A DNA stretch of 64,000 nt from Streptomyces sp. Tue6028 (GTDB taxonomy: Bacteria; Actinomycetota; Actinomycetes; Streptomycetales; Streptomycetaceae), in the NCBI RefSeq assembly GCF_002300165.1, contig NZ_MLCE01000028.1, positions 47,652-111,651 of the forward strand, in the 5' to 3' direction. Positions 43,826 through 52,447 of the stretch are shown piece by piece. Within the stretch, counting starts at the first letter, position 1. Every line of letters begins with the position of its first letter. Below the pieces are notes generated by a model that made no database searches, was not told the DNA's origin, and was given only the letters and a program-made list of their open reading frames with translations. Both the position numbers and the translations under genes were made by a program.

Positions 43826-44257
43826 GTGTATACGGCCCGGTACGCACCGTTGCGAGCGCTGACTACAGCAATGCTCGCACTGTTCTACTGTGCGGTTGCC
43901 GGTTCGCCCCTGCACGTTCATCAGGCGCTCCACGAGGACCTGTCGCCTGAGCACCACGCAGTCGCTGGTTCGCCCCTGCACGCTCATCGTGCGCCGCACG
44001 ACTCGCCAGCGGTTGAGCCCAGGGTTGAGCCCTGTGACGAACCTGCGGAGCATGCGCCGCATCAGCCGGGCGACCACTTCGTGATGGGGTCGAGTTCCCC
44101 TCCCTGGACAGGTGCTCCACGGCTGATCTCAGCCGATTCCGCGACAACTGCCGTAGTCGTCCCCGCCTTGCTACATCCGATGGGCCGTGTGCGCGATCCG
44201 CGGCCTCCACCAGGTAGCGCTGCTCCCCAGGCCCGTCTGTGCCTCTGGCGCATTTAG
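43826..44257 (+). CDS. Small exported His-rich protein with internal duplication
   Basis: A 143-residue protein beginning with a hydrophobic segment (LRALTTAMLALFYCAVAG) that could be a signal or anchor. The unit AGSPLHVHQALHEDLSPEHH is repeated as AGSPLHAHRAPHDSP, with strong DNA similarity near 43900-44000, giving many His. No family is recognised; there is a superficial likeness to His-rich DUF6153 proteins. Metal binding is plausible given its position. Confidence 0.6.
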   Translation: MYTARYAPLRALTTAMLALFYCAVAGSPLHVHQALHEDLSPEHHAVAGSPLHAHRAPHDSPAVEPRVEPCDEPAEHAPHQPGDHFVMGSSSPPWTGAPRLISADSATTAVVVPALLHPMGRVRDPRPPPGSAAPQARLCLWRI

Positions 44258-44377
44258 AAGAACGCCTCTGGACTCCCAAGGGGTCCCTCACCCCTGCCTT
44301 CCCGTCTGCCTCCCTGTCGGAGCCACGGGTTCGGGTGAGTCGCTGTCCTATGGCGTTCTTCCTGCACCAGAAAGCAC

Positions 44378-44779
44378 GTGATCATGCACCAGCCTTCCTT
44401 TGGCATGCCCTCTCGGGGCTTCGCCCGCTCATTCACGGAGGCCGCCGGCAACATACCGGCCGGCTCGCTCGCCACCCCCCTCACACCGGACGGGCGGGAC
44501 CCCTGGGCCGAGCTCGAAGCTCTCCCTCTCGACGGCATCAAGGACCGGTCCGCCCTGTCCAGGTTCGCCATGGCCCGCGCGCGGGGCGATGTGAGGCCCG
44601 GCGCCGCAATCGTCGAGCACAGCAACTGCTTGTCTCTCGACCAGTACTCCGGCCCTGACGACGCCAGCACCGCACCGGATCATGAACACTTCGGACGGCA
44701 GGGCACCGACCTGCTCGGGCGCCGGACGCCGGCCACACGGAACGGCTCTGGCCTCTGTGTCCTCGGGGAGCGGTCATGA
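44378..44779 (+). CDS. Unknown protein coupled to the PCP/Pls-type gene
   Basis: A 133-residue soluble protein without a recognised domain. It starts MHQPSFGMPSRGFARSF and contains PDGRDPWAELEALPLDGIKD and RPGAAIVEHSNCLSLDQYSG; the tail is Gly/Arg-rich. The stop overlaps the start of the next gene (ATGA), so both are made from one transcript in fixed ratio. It could be a small accessory subunit or a truncated remnant. Start GTG 44378 or ATG 44384. Confidence 0.6.
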   Translation: MIMHQPSFGMPSRGFARSFTEAAGNIPAGSLATPLTPDGRDPWAELEALPLDGIKDRSALSRFAMARARGDVRPGAAIVEHSNCLSLDQYSGPDDASTAPDHEHFGRQGTDLLGRRTPATRNGSGLCVLGERS

Positions 44780-47613
44780 GTCCGCACAGCGGCGAGAGCG
44801 TCGCAGCCGCGACAACGACGACCGAGCGCGCGATGGAAACGGCAACGGGAACAACCCGTGCCGAGCATCTGCTGGCCGAGGTACTGGCCGCCGTCCTACG
44901 GGTGGACCGAGTGTCCGTCGACAGTCACTTCTTCGACGACCTGGGTGCCGACTCACTGGTGATGGCGCAGTTCTGCGCGCGCGTACGCAAGCGGGAGGAC
45001 CTGCCGACGGTGTCGATGAAGGACATCTACCGGCACCCGACAATCCAGGGCCTCGCGACAGCTATTCCGGTCGGCGTGCCCTCGCCCGATGAGGCCGGCG
45101 CAGTCGAGATACCGGCGGCGAACGGTGAGTCACACGCCCTGGACGTGCGGCTGGCTCAAGTGCTGGCAGCTGTTCTACGGGTGGACCGGGTGTCGGTCGA
45201 CAGTCACTTCTTCGACGACCTGGGTGCCGACTCGCTGGTGATGGCGCAGTTCTGCGCGCGCCTGCGCAAGCGGGAGGACCTGCCGACGGTGTCGATGAGA
45301 GACATCTACCGATACCCGACGACCGAGATTCTGGCGGCCGAGTTCGCGGTCAGCGAGCCGTCCCCGGTCCCCGGTCAGGAGCCGTCAGGAACACCGCTGC
45401 CCGGTACGGCACAGGTCGTCGATGCGCCGGCCGGAGACTCTGATGAGCCGCCGCCCGGCACGCTCCCGTACGTGCTGTGCGGGGTGGCGCAGCTGCTCTT
45501 CTTCCTGGTCTTCTCGTCCGTCGGTGGCCTGGTCGCAGTCGAGGGCTACGAGTGGGTCATGGAGGGCTCCAGGACCGTCGACCTCTACCTGCGCGCGGTG
45601 TCGTTCAGTGCGGTGGTCTTCCTCGGCCTGTGTGGCCTTCCCGTCGTCGCCAAGTGGGTGCTCGTCGGCCGCTTCACCCACCGTAGGGTGCGAGTGTGGG
45701 GCCTTGCCTACCTGCGCTTCTGGTGCGTGAAGGCCCTCATCCGTACCAGCCCGGCCCGGCTGCTCGCCGGTTCACCGCTCTATGGGCTGTACCTGAGAGC
45801 CTTGGGCGCACGCATCGGGAAGGGCGTGGTCATCCTTTCCCGTACTGTTCCGGTCTGCACCGACCTGCTCTCCATCGGTGACGGCGCGCTCATTCGCAAG
45901 GACGTTCAGCTGTCCTGCTACCGAGCGCACGACGGCTGGATCGAGACGGGGTCTGTCACCCTCGGCGCGCAGGTGATCGTCAGCGAGCAGACGGTGCTCG
46001 ACATCGACACATCGATGGGTGACGGCGCCCAACTCGGCCATGCCTCGTCCTTGCAGCGAGGCCAGAGCGTTCCGGCCGGTGAGTCCTGGCACGGCTCACC
46101 CGCCGAGCCGACAGCGCGCGACTTCGGTGGTGTCCCGCCCGTTGCGTGCAGCACGCTGCGTCAGATCACCTACAGTCTGGGGCAGTTGGCAGCGATGGTG
46201 CTGGTGTATCTGCCGATGTCGTTGGCCGGCGTCAGCATCGTCCTCTCCGCCCTACCGCAACTGAAGGCGGTGCTGGGCCCAGAGGCATCGGCCCACACGA
46301 ACCCCACGTTCATCCTTGCCGCGCTGCTGGCTTCTTTGGCGGCCTTCATCGGTGCCGTGCTGGTGGGTCTGCTCCTGGTGGGCACTCTGCCCCGCCTGCT
46401 CAACCTGGCGATCAAGCCGGACAGGGTCTACCCGCTGTACGGCTTCCACTACGGCGTCCAGCGAGCGATCCTGCGACTGACCAACATCAGGTTCTTCATG
46501 ACCCTGTTCGGGGACAGCTCCGCCATCGTGCACTACCTGCGTCGCCTGGGCTACGACCTCCACGACGTCCAGCAGACCGGGTCGAACTTCGGCACGATGG
46601 TCAAGCACGACACCCCGTACCTGAGCAAGGTCGGCAGCGGAACGATGGTGGCTGACGGACTGTCGATCATCAACGCCGAGTTCTCCAGCACGTCCTTCCG
46701 GTTGTCCAGGGCCTCGATCGGGCCGGACAACTTCCTGGGAAACAACATCGCCTACCCCTCGGGCGGGCGCACAGGCGACAACTGCCTGCTCGCAACCAAG
46801 GTGATGGTCCCCATCGACGGGCCCGTACGGGAAGGCGTGGGACTGCTGGGCTCGCCCAGCTTCGAGATCCCGCGCACCGTCATGCGCGACACCCAGTTCG
46901 ACGACATGGCCGTAGGCGACGAACTACGACGGCGCCTTGCGGCCAAGAACCGCCACAACGCGCTCACCGCGAGCCTTCATCTGCTGGTGCGATGGCTCCA
47001 CTTCATCGTGCTCGCCCTGATCGCCGTGGCCGCCGTCGACCTCTACCACGTCTACGGGATCACGGCGCTGTCCCTGGCGAGCCTGGTCAGCGTGGCGTTC
47101 ACCGTCATGTTCTTCACCCTGATCGAACGGGCCGTCACCGGCTTCCGCCCACTGAAGCCCCTGTACTGCTCGATCTACGACCACGCCTTCTGGTCGCACG
47201 AACGCTTCTGGAAGCTGACGTCGCATCGCTACATGGAGGCGTTCAACGGCACCCCGTTCAAGGCCATGGTCTGGCGGCTGCTCGGCGCGAAGGTCGGTCG
47301 CCGGGTCTTCGACGACGGCTGCACGCTTGTCGAACGCACCCTCGTGTCCATCGGAGACGACTGCACCCTCAACGCTGCGAGTGTCATCCAGTCGCACTCC
47401 CAGGAAGACGGCGCCTTCAAGTCCGACTACGCCACGCTCGGCCGTGGCGTGACCCTCGGCGTCGGAGCCTTCGTCCACTACGGCACGGTCGTGGGCGATC
47501 AAGCGCAACTTGACGCGGACACCTTCCTGATGAAGGGCGAAGAGGTTCCGCCCGGGGCGCGATGGGGTGGCAACCCGGCAGTGGAGTCCATACGCACCCA
47601 TGAGTGGGGGTAG
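44776..47613 (+). CDS. Tandem carrier-domain, Pls/PosA-type membrane acyltransferase, no adenylation domain
   Basis: A 945-residue protein. Two phosphopantetheine carrier domains carry the attachment Ser at residues 60 and 153, both in DDLGADSLVMAQFCAR. About six membrane helices are interleaved with three left-handed beta-helix-like segments (for example LGARIGKGVVILSR, NFLGNNIAYPSGGRTGDN, GAKVGRRVFDDGCTLVERT). This C-terminal architecture is that of poly-lysine synthetase (Pls) and PosA-like single-module NRPSs, but the usual adenylation domain is absent and replaced by a second carrier. It may load from a separate activating enzyme and join units at the membrane. No such enzyme is in the window. 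Confidence 0.85.
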   Translation: MSPHSGESVAAATTTTERAMETATGTTRAEHLLAEVLAAVLRVDRVSVDSHFFDDLGADSLVMAQFCARVRKREDLPTVSMKDIYRHPTIQGLATAIPVGVPSPDEAGAVEIPAANGESHALDVRLAQVLAAVLRVDRVSVDSHFFDDLGADSLVMAQFCARLRKREDLPTVSMRDIYRYPTTEILAAEFAVSEPSPVPGQEPSGTPLPGTAQVVDAPAGDSDEPPPGTLPYVLCGVAQLLFFLVFSSVGGLVAVEGYEWVMEGSRTVDLYLRAVSFSAVVFLGLCGLPVVAKWVLVGRFTHRRVRVWGLAYLRFWCVKALIRTSPARLLAGSPLYGLYLRALGARIGKGVVILSRTVPVCTDLLSIGDGALIRKDVQLSCYRAHDGWIETGSVTLGAQVIVSEQTVLDIDTSMGDGAQLGHASSLQRGQSVPAGESWHGSPAEPTARDFGGVPPVACSTLRQITYSLGQLAAMVLVYLPMSLAGVSIVLSALPQLKAVLGPEASAHTNPTFILAALLASLAAFIGAVLVGLLLVGTLPRLLNLAIKPDRVYPLYGFHYGVQRAILRLTNIRFFMTLFGDSSAIVHYLRRLGYDLHDVQQTGSNFGTMVKHDTPYLSKVGSGTMVADGLSIINAEFSSTSFRLSRASIGPDNFLGNNIAYPSGGRTGDNCLLATKVMVPIDGPVREGVGLLGSPSFEIPRTVMRDTQFDDMAVGDELRRRLAAKNRHNALTASLHLLVRWLHFIVLALIAVAAVDLYHVYGITALSLASLVSVAFTVMFFTLIERAVTGFRPLKPLYCSIYDHAFWSHERFWKLTSHRYMEAFNGTPFKAMVWRLLGAKVGRRVFDDGCTLVERTLVSIGDDCTLNAASVIQSHSQEDGAFKSDYATLGRGVTLGVGAFVHYGTVVGDQAQLDADTFLMKGEEVPPGARWGGNPAVESIRTHEWG

Positions 47614-48136
47614 AGCGAACGGTGGCCGGTGTCCCGTTCGCTGGCCCATCGACGCGCAGCAGGGGCGTGCCGTACGTCCGTAACGGCCGCTGCCATCAGC
47701 GTCTGATAGAGCGGCGCCCCGTGCGCTAGGCCGCTAGCTCTGGTCAGCGTGACGGAATCTGATGGTTGCCGGATCCCAGACGTAGTACCGACTGAAGGAG
47801 ATGAGGGCCTGTCAGTCAGGTTCGCAGAGCCGTGGTTGCACCGAGGCGACGGACCGACCGTCCGGACCGTTGAAGTGAGCCCGTAGTCCGCCGTCGTGCC
47901 AGCGGCCGCCCGCGCGCACCTCGACCGGGGGTGCATTCCATGCCCAGCTGCGGTGACACTCCTTGTGACCTGGGCTGTACCAAAGTGCCAACTATCTTTC
48001 CGATTTCGTACCTCAGTTGCGGAAACCTAGTTGGCATCAGCCCAGGTCACGAACGTTGCGTAATGCGAACTACCGATCCCGGTCACACCGGCCCGTCGAA
48101 CACAGTCCGCGCTTCGCGCCCGCCGGCGCGCCCCCC
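47614..48136. other. Gene-free convergent region, 523 bp
   Basis: Lies between the Pls-type gene and the end of the sugar permease operon. It contains the large nested palindrome at 47965-48050 and no supported gene. Confidence 0.6.
47965..48050. repeat. 86-bp nested inverted repeat, right boundary
   Basis: GTGACCTGGGCTG (47965-47977) pairs with 48038-48050; TGCCAACTA (47986-47994) with TAGTTGGCA (48028-48036); TTTCCG (47997-48002) with CGGAAA (48020-48025). That gives 28 paired bases with an asymmetric 8-versus-1 spacer and a 17-base centre. The inner arm is the same 9-mer found at 36085 and 36105. It may be a recombination site, an operator or a terminator for the convergent genes. Confidence 0.8.
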
Positions 48137-49006
48137 CTACTTGAGGCCGCTGAGCATGACGCCGCGGATGTAGTGCTTCTGCAGCAGCAGGAAGAGGATC
48201 AGGACCGGCAGGACGCTCAGCACGAGGCCGGCCATGACGATGGGCATCGTGCGGGTCGGGTCGACGTGGTCCTGAAGGAGCTGGATGCCGACGGGCAGGG
48301 TCATCACGTCCGGGTTGGCCGTCGACACGAGCAGCGCCCAGATGTACTCGTTCCAGGCGTCGACGAAGGTCAGCAGTCCGAGCGTCACCACGACCGGCTT
48401 GGTCTGCGGCACCACGATCCGCCACCACACGGCGAACTCGCCGGCCCCGTCGATGCGTGCGGCCTCCAGGACCTCGTCCGGGATCGAGAGCATGAACTGG
48501 CGCGTCAGGAAGATCCCGAAGCCGTTGACGAGGAACGGCATGGCCAGCGCCGCGATGCTGACGGTCAGGCCCGCACCGCCGCGGCCGAACAGGTCGTTGC
48601 CGCCCGCCAGCGGCCAGTGCACCAGGATCAGGAAGTGCGGGATGAAGAAGAGGAACGGCGGGAACATCATGGTCGACAGCACCAGGCGGAAGATGAAGTT
48701 CCGTCCGGGGAAGCGGAGTTTGGCGAGCGCGTAGCCGGCCAGGGACGACGTGAGCAGCACCGAACCGGTGATCAGGGCGGTCGCGACGACGCTGTTGCGG
48801 AAGAGCACCGGCAGATCGAGCTGGTCGACCGCCGCCCGGTAGTTGGACAGGTCGAACGCCTCGGGCAGGAACCGGTACGGCAGCGTGCCCGCCTCGCCGG
48901 GCCCCTTGAAGGACGTCATCACCATGTCGAGGAACGGCACCACCGTGAGCACGGCACCGGTCACCACCACCAGATACGACAGCCACGGGAAACGGCGGCG
49001 GATCAT
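48137..49006 (-). CDS. Carbohydrate ABC transporter permease (MalG type)
   Basis: Inner-membrane permease of 289 residues with six helices; the EAA loop is EVLEAARIDGAGEFAVWWRI. Typical of the CUT1 sugar importer family. ATG 49006 overlaps the preceding permease stop (ATGA). No ATPase is encoded in the cluster, as usual for Streptomyces CUT1 systems that share the MsiK ATPase. Confidence 0.92.
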   Translation of the reverse strand: MIRRRFPWLSYLVVVTGAVLTVVPFLDMVMTSFKGPGEAGTLPYRFLPEAFDLSNYRAAVDQLDLPVLFRNSVVATALITGSVLLTSSLAGYALAKLRFPGRNFIFRLVLSTMMFPPFLFFIPHFLILVHWPLAGGNDLFGRGGAGLTVSIAALAMPFLVNGFGIFLTRQFMLSIPDEVLEAARIDGAGEFAVWWRIVVPQTKPVVVTLGLLTFVDAWNEYIWALLVSTANPDVMTLPVGIQLLQDHVDPTRTMPIVMAGLVLSVLPVLILFLLLQKHYIRGVMLSGLK

Positions 49007-49974
49007 GCGTCCTCCCCTTTGCGCCGGAAGATCCACAGCTGCACCAGGGTGACCACGAGGACCACCACGAACAGCACGAAGGCGGCGGCGCTCGCGGCGC
49101 CCCAGTCGCCGTAACTGAAGGCCTGCCGGTACATCTCCAGCGCGGCCACGTTGGTCGCGTCCCCCGGCCCGCCCTTGGTCATCACGATGATCAGCGCGAA
49201 CGACTGCAGGCCGGTGAGGAATTGGGTGATGCACACGAACAGCAGGGACGGCCGCAGCAGCGGCAGGGTGATCCTCCAGAAGACGGTGACGGGCCCGGCG
49301 CCGTCGAGCGCGGCGGCCTCGTAGTACGACTCCGGAATGGACTTCAGCCCGGCGGTCAGGACGAGGATCGCCGAGCCGAGCGACGCCCAGGCCTGTACGA
49401 CGACGACCGAGGGCAGCGCGGTGTCCGGGTCCTGGAGGAACGCCACCGAGCCGAGCCCGAGGGCGTTCAGGACGCCGTTGACCAGGCCTCCCGGCTCGTA
49501 CATGTACTTCCACACGTTGCCGACGGCGACGACGGTCGTGACGATCGGCAGGAAGTACAGGGTGCGCCACAGGCCCTGGAACCGGAGCTTGTCGATGGAG
49601 GTGGCCACGAGCACCGATCCGGCGAGCGCGAGCGCCACGGTACCCAGGGCGAACAGCAGGGTGTTGGTGAGGATCGGCGTCAGGAACGTCGACCCTTCCG
49701 CGAACAGGCCGGTGAAGTTGTCCAGGCCGACCGGATCGATGTCGCCGAGCTCGAACCCGGCCCAGCGGGACATCGACAGCAGCAGCGCGAAACCGAGCGG
49801 CAGGATCAGGAAGACGGCGAAGAACAGCAGCGTCGGCGCCAGGAAGAGATAGGCGACGGCCACCTGACGGCGCCGGGCCCGGGCCCCGGTCCGCCTGCGG
49901 TCCTCCACGGGGGGCCGGGCGGACCGCACACCGCGGGCCCGCTCCGTGGTCTCGGGCGCCAGGGTGTTCACCAT
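49003..49974 (-). CDS. Carbohydrate ABC transporter permease (MalF type)
   Basis: A 323-residue permease with six helices after a basic 50-residue cytoplasmic head; EAA loop YYEAAALDGAGPVTVFWRIT. Pairs with the MalG-type protein. ATG 49974 overlaps the binding-protein stop by seven bases, so all three transporter genes are coupled. Confidence 0.92.
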   Translation of the reverse strand: MVNTLAPETTERARGVRSARPPVEDRRRTGARARRRQVAVAYLFLAPTLLFFAVFLILPLGFALLLSMSRWAGFELGDIDPVGLDNFTGLFAEGSTFLTPILTNTLLFALGTVALALAGSVLVATSIDKLRFQGLWRTLYFLPIVTTVVAVGNVWKYMYEPGGLVNGVLNALGLGSVAFLQDPDTALPSVVVVQAWASLGSAILVLTAGLKSIPESYYEAAALDGAGPVTVFWRITLPLLRPSLLFVCITQFLTGLQSFALIIVMTKGGPGDATNVAALEMYRQAFSYGDWGAASAAAFVLFVVVLVVTLVQLWIFRRKGEDA

Positions 49975-51308
49975 GAGCGTGACACCTCCTGATCGACCTG
50001 GCGGCGGGTGGTGCGCAGTGCCTCGTCGACCGACCGCTGACCGGTCCACAGCGCCTCGATGTTCTTGCGCAGCAGCGACTTGGCCTGCTGTGCGCCCGGT
50101 ACGTTCGGCTCCGGCACCGCGTATCCCAGCGCGTCGAGGAACGGGCGCAGATTGGGATCGCCGCCCTTGCCGAGGAGCGTCCGCATGTCGTCGGCGCGGC
50201 CCGTCAGGGAGCCCACCGACACCTGGAGGGCGCTCATCCGGGTCGCCGTCGCGCCCTCGCCCGCGCCCTTCACGCCCACCTTCTCGGTGTTGAGCCAGCG
50301 CAGGAACTCCCAGGCCTCGCGCGGGTGTTCACTGGCCGCGTTGACACCGAGCATGAAGCCGGTGGAGAGCGTGGCGCGCGTGTCGTCCACCGCGGGTACG
50401 GGCAGCGGCGCGACGCCGACGTCACGGTAGCCCTCGCCCATCTGGGCCTTCAGGCTCCCGGTCCACCACCCGGCACTGATGACCATGGCCACCTGCCCGG
50501 ACTGGAACGCCTTGTAGACGTTGACACCGGGGGCGCTCGCGCCCTTGGTCACGAGGCGGTGCTCCAGGTCGAACACGGCCCGGCCGGCCGGCGAGTCGAT
50601 GGCGGTGCTCCTGCCGTCCGCGGCGACGAACGCTCCGCCGGCGGCGTTGAGCAGGGCGAGCGTCTGGCCGACGGTGGTGGAGTCGTCGTAGGTCGACAGC
50701 CCGAACCCCTGGACCAGCGTGTTGCCGTACCCGTCCCGCTTCGCGGTGCGGTAGGCCGTCTCCTCCAGCTCCGGCCAGGTGCGCGGAGGGTGATCGACGC
50801 CGGCCTCGCGCAGCAGCCGCTTGTTGTAGTACAGGGCGTACGTCTGGACCTCGGTGGGGTAGCCGTAGACCGTGCCGCCCACCGACGAGGAGCCGACCGC
50901 GGCCCGGCCGTAGCCGCGCCTGATCTCCTCAGCGTGCTCGGGCGGCGCGGGCCGCAGGACGCCGGCCCGGACGAGCTGGCCGTTCCACAGGCAGTACGGG
51001 TGCAGGATGTCGGCGCCCTGGCCCGCGGCCTGCCGGACCATGAACGTGGTCAGCAGGTCCGTGAACTCGACGGCCTTCGTCCGCACCTTGACCCGGTCGT
51101 GCAGCGCGTTCCACTCGTCGACCGGACCCCGCAGGGCTTCCTCCGCCTCCCCGCTCGCGTAGTGCGAGAGCAGGGTGAGGACGATCGGATCACCGGGCCG
51201 CCCGGTGCCCTGGTGCGGTCCGGCGCATCCGGCGACGAGCAGCGCCGAGGGGAGCGCGAGCGCGAAGTGACGCCGGCTCAGGCCACCGGTGCGGCGCGAC
51301 GGCGTCAT
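49968..51308 (-). CDS. Carbohydrate-binding lipoprotein of ABC transporter
   Basis: Extracellular sugar-binding lipoprotein of 446 residues. The signal has RR (SRRHFALALPSALL) and the lipobox VAGC. Motifs GYPTEVQTYALYYNKRLLRE and NTLVQGFGLSTYDD fit the CUT1 binding protein fold. With the upstream NamZ gene, the ligand may be a muropeptide sugar or its disaccharide. It overlaps the GNAT gene stop by four bases. Confidence 0.9.
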   Translation of the reverse strand: MTPSRRTGGLSRRHFALALPSALLVAGCAGPHQGTGRPGDPIVLTLLSHYASGEAEEALRGPVDEWNALHDRVKVRTKAVEFTDLLTTFMVRQAAGQGADILHPYCLWNGQLVRAGVLRPAPPEHAEEIRRGYGRAAVGSSSVGGTVYGYPTEVQTYALYYNKRLLREAGVDHPPRTWPELEETAYRTAKRDGYGNTLVQGFGLSTYDDSTTVGQTLALLNAAGGAFVAADGRSTAIDSPAGRAVFDLEHRLVTKGASAPGVNVYKAFQSGQVAMVISAGWWTGSLKAQMGEGYRDVGVAPLPVPAVDDTRATLSTGFMLGVNAASEHPREAWEFLRWLNTEKVGVKGAGEGATATRMSALQVSVGSLTGRADDMRTLLGKGGDPNLRPFLDALGYAVPEPNVPGAQQAKSLLRKNIEALWTGQRSVDEALRTTRRQVDQEVSRSW

Positions 51309-52297
51309 CCGGCGGCCTCACGGCGCATCACACGGAACACCCTGGTCGTGGTGAAGCCGGTCCTGCGGTACAGGTGGCCTGCGGGGGACTGCTCGCCGGT
51401 CCACAGGAACCACGCGGAGTGCGCACGGCGCGCCCGCATCCGCTCCAGGACCAGGTGGAGCAGGACCTTGCCGAGGCCGGTGCCGCGCAGGTCCTCCAGC
51501 ACGCCGAACGGGCCGAACCGCTCGTCCACCTTGTCGAAGGTGCCGTGCATCGCCCAGCCGACCAGCCGGTCCGAAGGGTCCCGGGCGACGACGATCCGGT
51601 CCAGCGGCGTGCCCGCGGCCAGGGATTCCCGGATCGTGCATGCCCAGTCCGGGCCGAAGTGGGTCCCGGCGAGCGCGAACAGGTCCACCAGGTCGTCGTC
51701 GCGCGGTGTGGCGAACCGGTATCCGGACGCGGTCAGTTCGTCCCGGCGGCGGGCGACGTCCTCCGGGATGCGATAGCCGACCAGACCGCGGTGCATCGCC
51801 GCCGCCTCGTACAGCGTGCGGAATCCGAGGGATTCGAGGAGCCCGGCCGCTTCCGGGTACGCCTCGGCGTCCAGGCCGGGGAGTACGTAGTTCGGTGTGT
51901 ACGAGGAGAAGTCCACCCGGGTGCGGCCGTGCCGGTGCAGCCAGTCCAGGGCGTCGGTCAGCAGGCGGCGGCCGAGGCCGCGTCCGCGGGCGGCCGGGTC
52001 GACGAAGAAGAACGGGATCCAGCCGTGGCCCGGCTCCAGATCGGTGCCGGCCATCGGCGTCAGACGGCGCACCGCGTAGGCCGCGCCCACGATGCGGTCG
52101 CCGTCGACGGCGACCCGCAGGCCCTCCGGATCGAAGTTGGCGTCGAGCAGCACCAGGGAGCGGAAGCGGTCCGGGGTGATCGCGTCGGCCGGCGCGCTGC
52201 GGCGCCACGCCTCCACCAACTGCGGGCCGTCACCGGCGCGGAAGCCACGCGTCCCGGTCCGTGAGGTCGTCGTGGATGTCGTCGTGCGGTCGGTCAT
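51305..52297 (-). CDS. Tandem GNAT acetyltransferase
   Basis: A 330-residue protein with two GNAT folds. The first has the acetyl-CoA loop FFFVDPAARGRGLGRRLL near residue 95-112, the second FGVLEDLRGTGLGKVLLHLV near 265. Substrate unknown; its place between NamZ and the sugar transporter suggests acetylation of an amino sugar or peptide fragment. Start ATG 52297; it follows a 150-bp gap with a GC palindrome. Confidence 0.88.
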   Translation of the reverse strand: MTDRTTTSTTTSRTGTRGFRAGDGPQLVEAWRRSAPADAITPDRFRSLVLLDANFDPEGLRVAVDGDRIVGAAYAVRRLTPMAGTDLEPGHGWIPFFFVDPAARGRGLGRRLLTDALDWLHRHGRTRVDFSSYTPNYVLPGLDAEAYPEAAGLLESLGFRTLYEAAAMHRGLVGYRIPEDVARRRDELTASGYRFATPRDDDLVDLFALAGTHFGPDWACTIRESLAAGTPLDRIVVARDPSDRLVGWAMHGTFDKVDERFGPFGVLEDLRGTGLGKVLLHLVLERMRARRAHSAWFLWTGEQSPAGHLYRRTGFTTTRVFRVMRREAAG

Positions 52298-52419
52298 CGA
52301 CGGGGGTGTCCTTCCATACGCGGGTCGCGGACGGCGTCGGGCGTCGACCGCAGCCCTGCTTCGGTCCGGTGCGGGGCGCTCCGTGCCACGGCGCTCGGCA
52401 CGCGGTCCGCGAGGGAGAG

Positions 52420-52437
52420 CCGGGCGGCGCCGCCCGG
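52420..52437. promoter_or_regulatory. Perfect 18-bp GC palindrome between namZ and GNAT gene
   Basis: CCGGGCGGCGCCGCCCGG is self-complementary and lies 11 bases after the NamZ stop. It may attenuate readthrough from namZ into the GNAT-transporter genes. Confidence 0.5.
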
Positions 52438-52447
52438 GCGGGGGGTC

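Larger units (their letters stand above)
36085..48036. mobile_element. Putative accessory island bounded by TAGTTGGCA repeats
   Basis: About 12 kb of accessory genes lie between two clusters of the 9-mer TAGTTGGCA: direct copies at 36085 and 36105, and opposed copies at 47986 and 48028. Inside are metal-transport, oxidoreductase, His-rich and PCP/acyltransferase genes not expected in the core order. By eye, third codon positions carry more A/T than in flanking genes. No transposase, integrase or relaxase is inside, so mobility would need a recombinase in trans. The boundary call is inference. Confidence 0.4.

Noticed and set aside
47965..48050. Simple bidirectional terminator as the sole explanation
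   Set aside because: Possible, but the modest GC, lack of T-runs and the shared boundary 9-mer make it insufficient; kept as an alternative.
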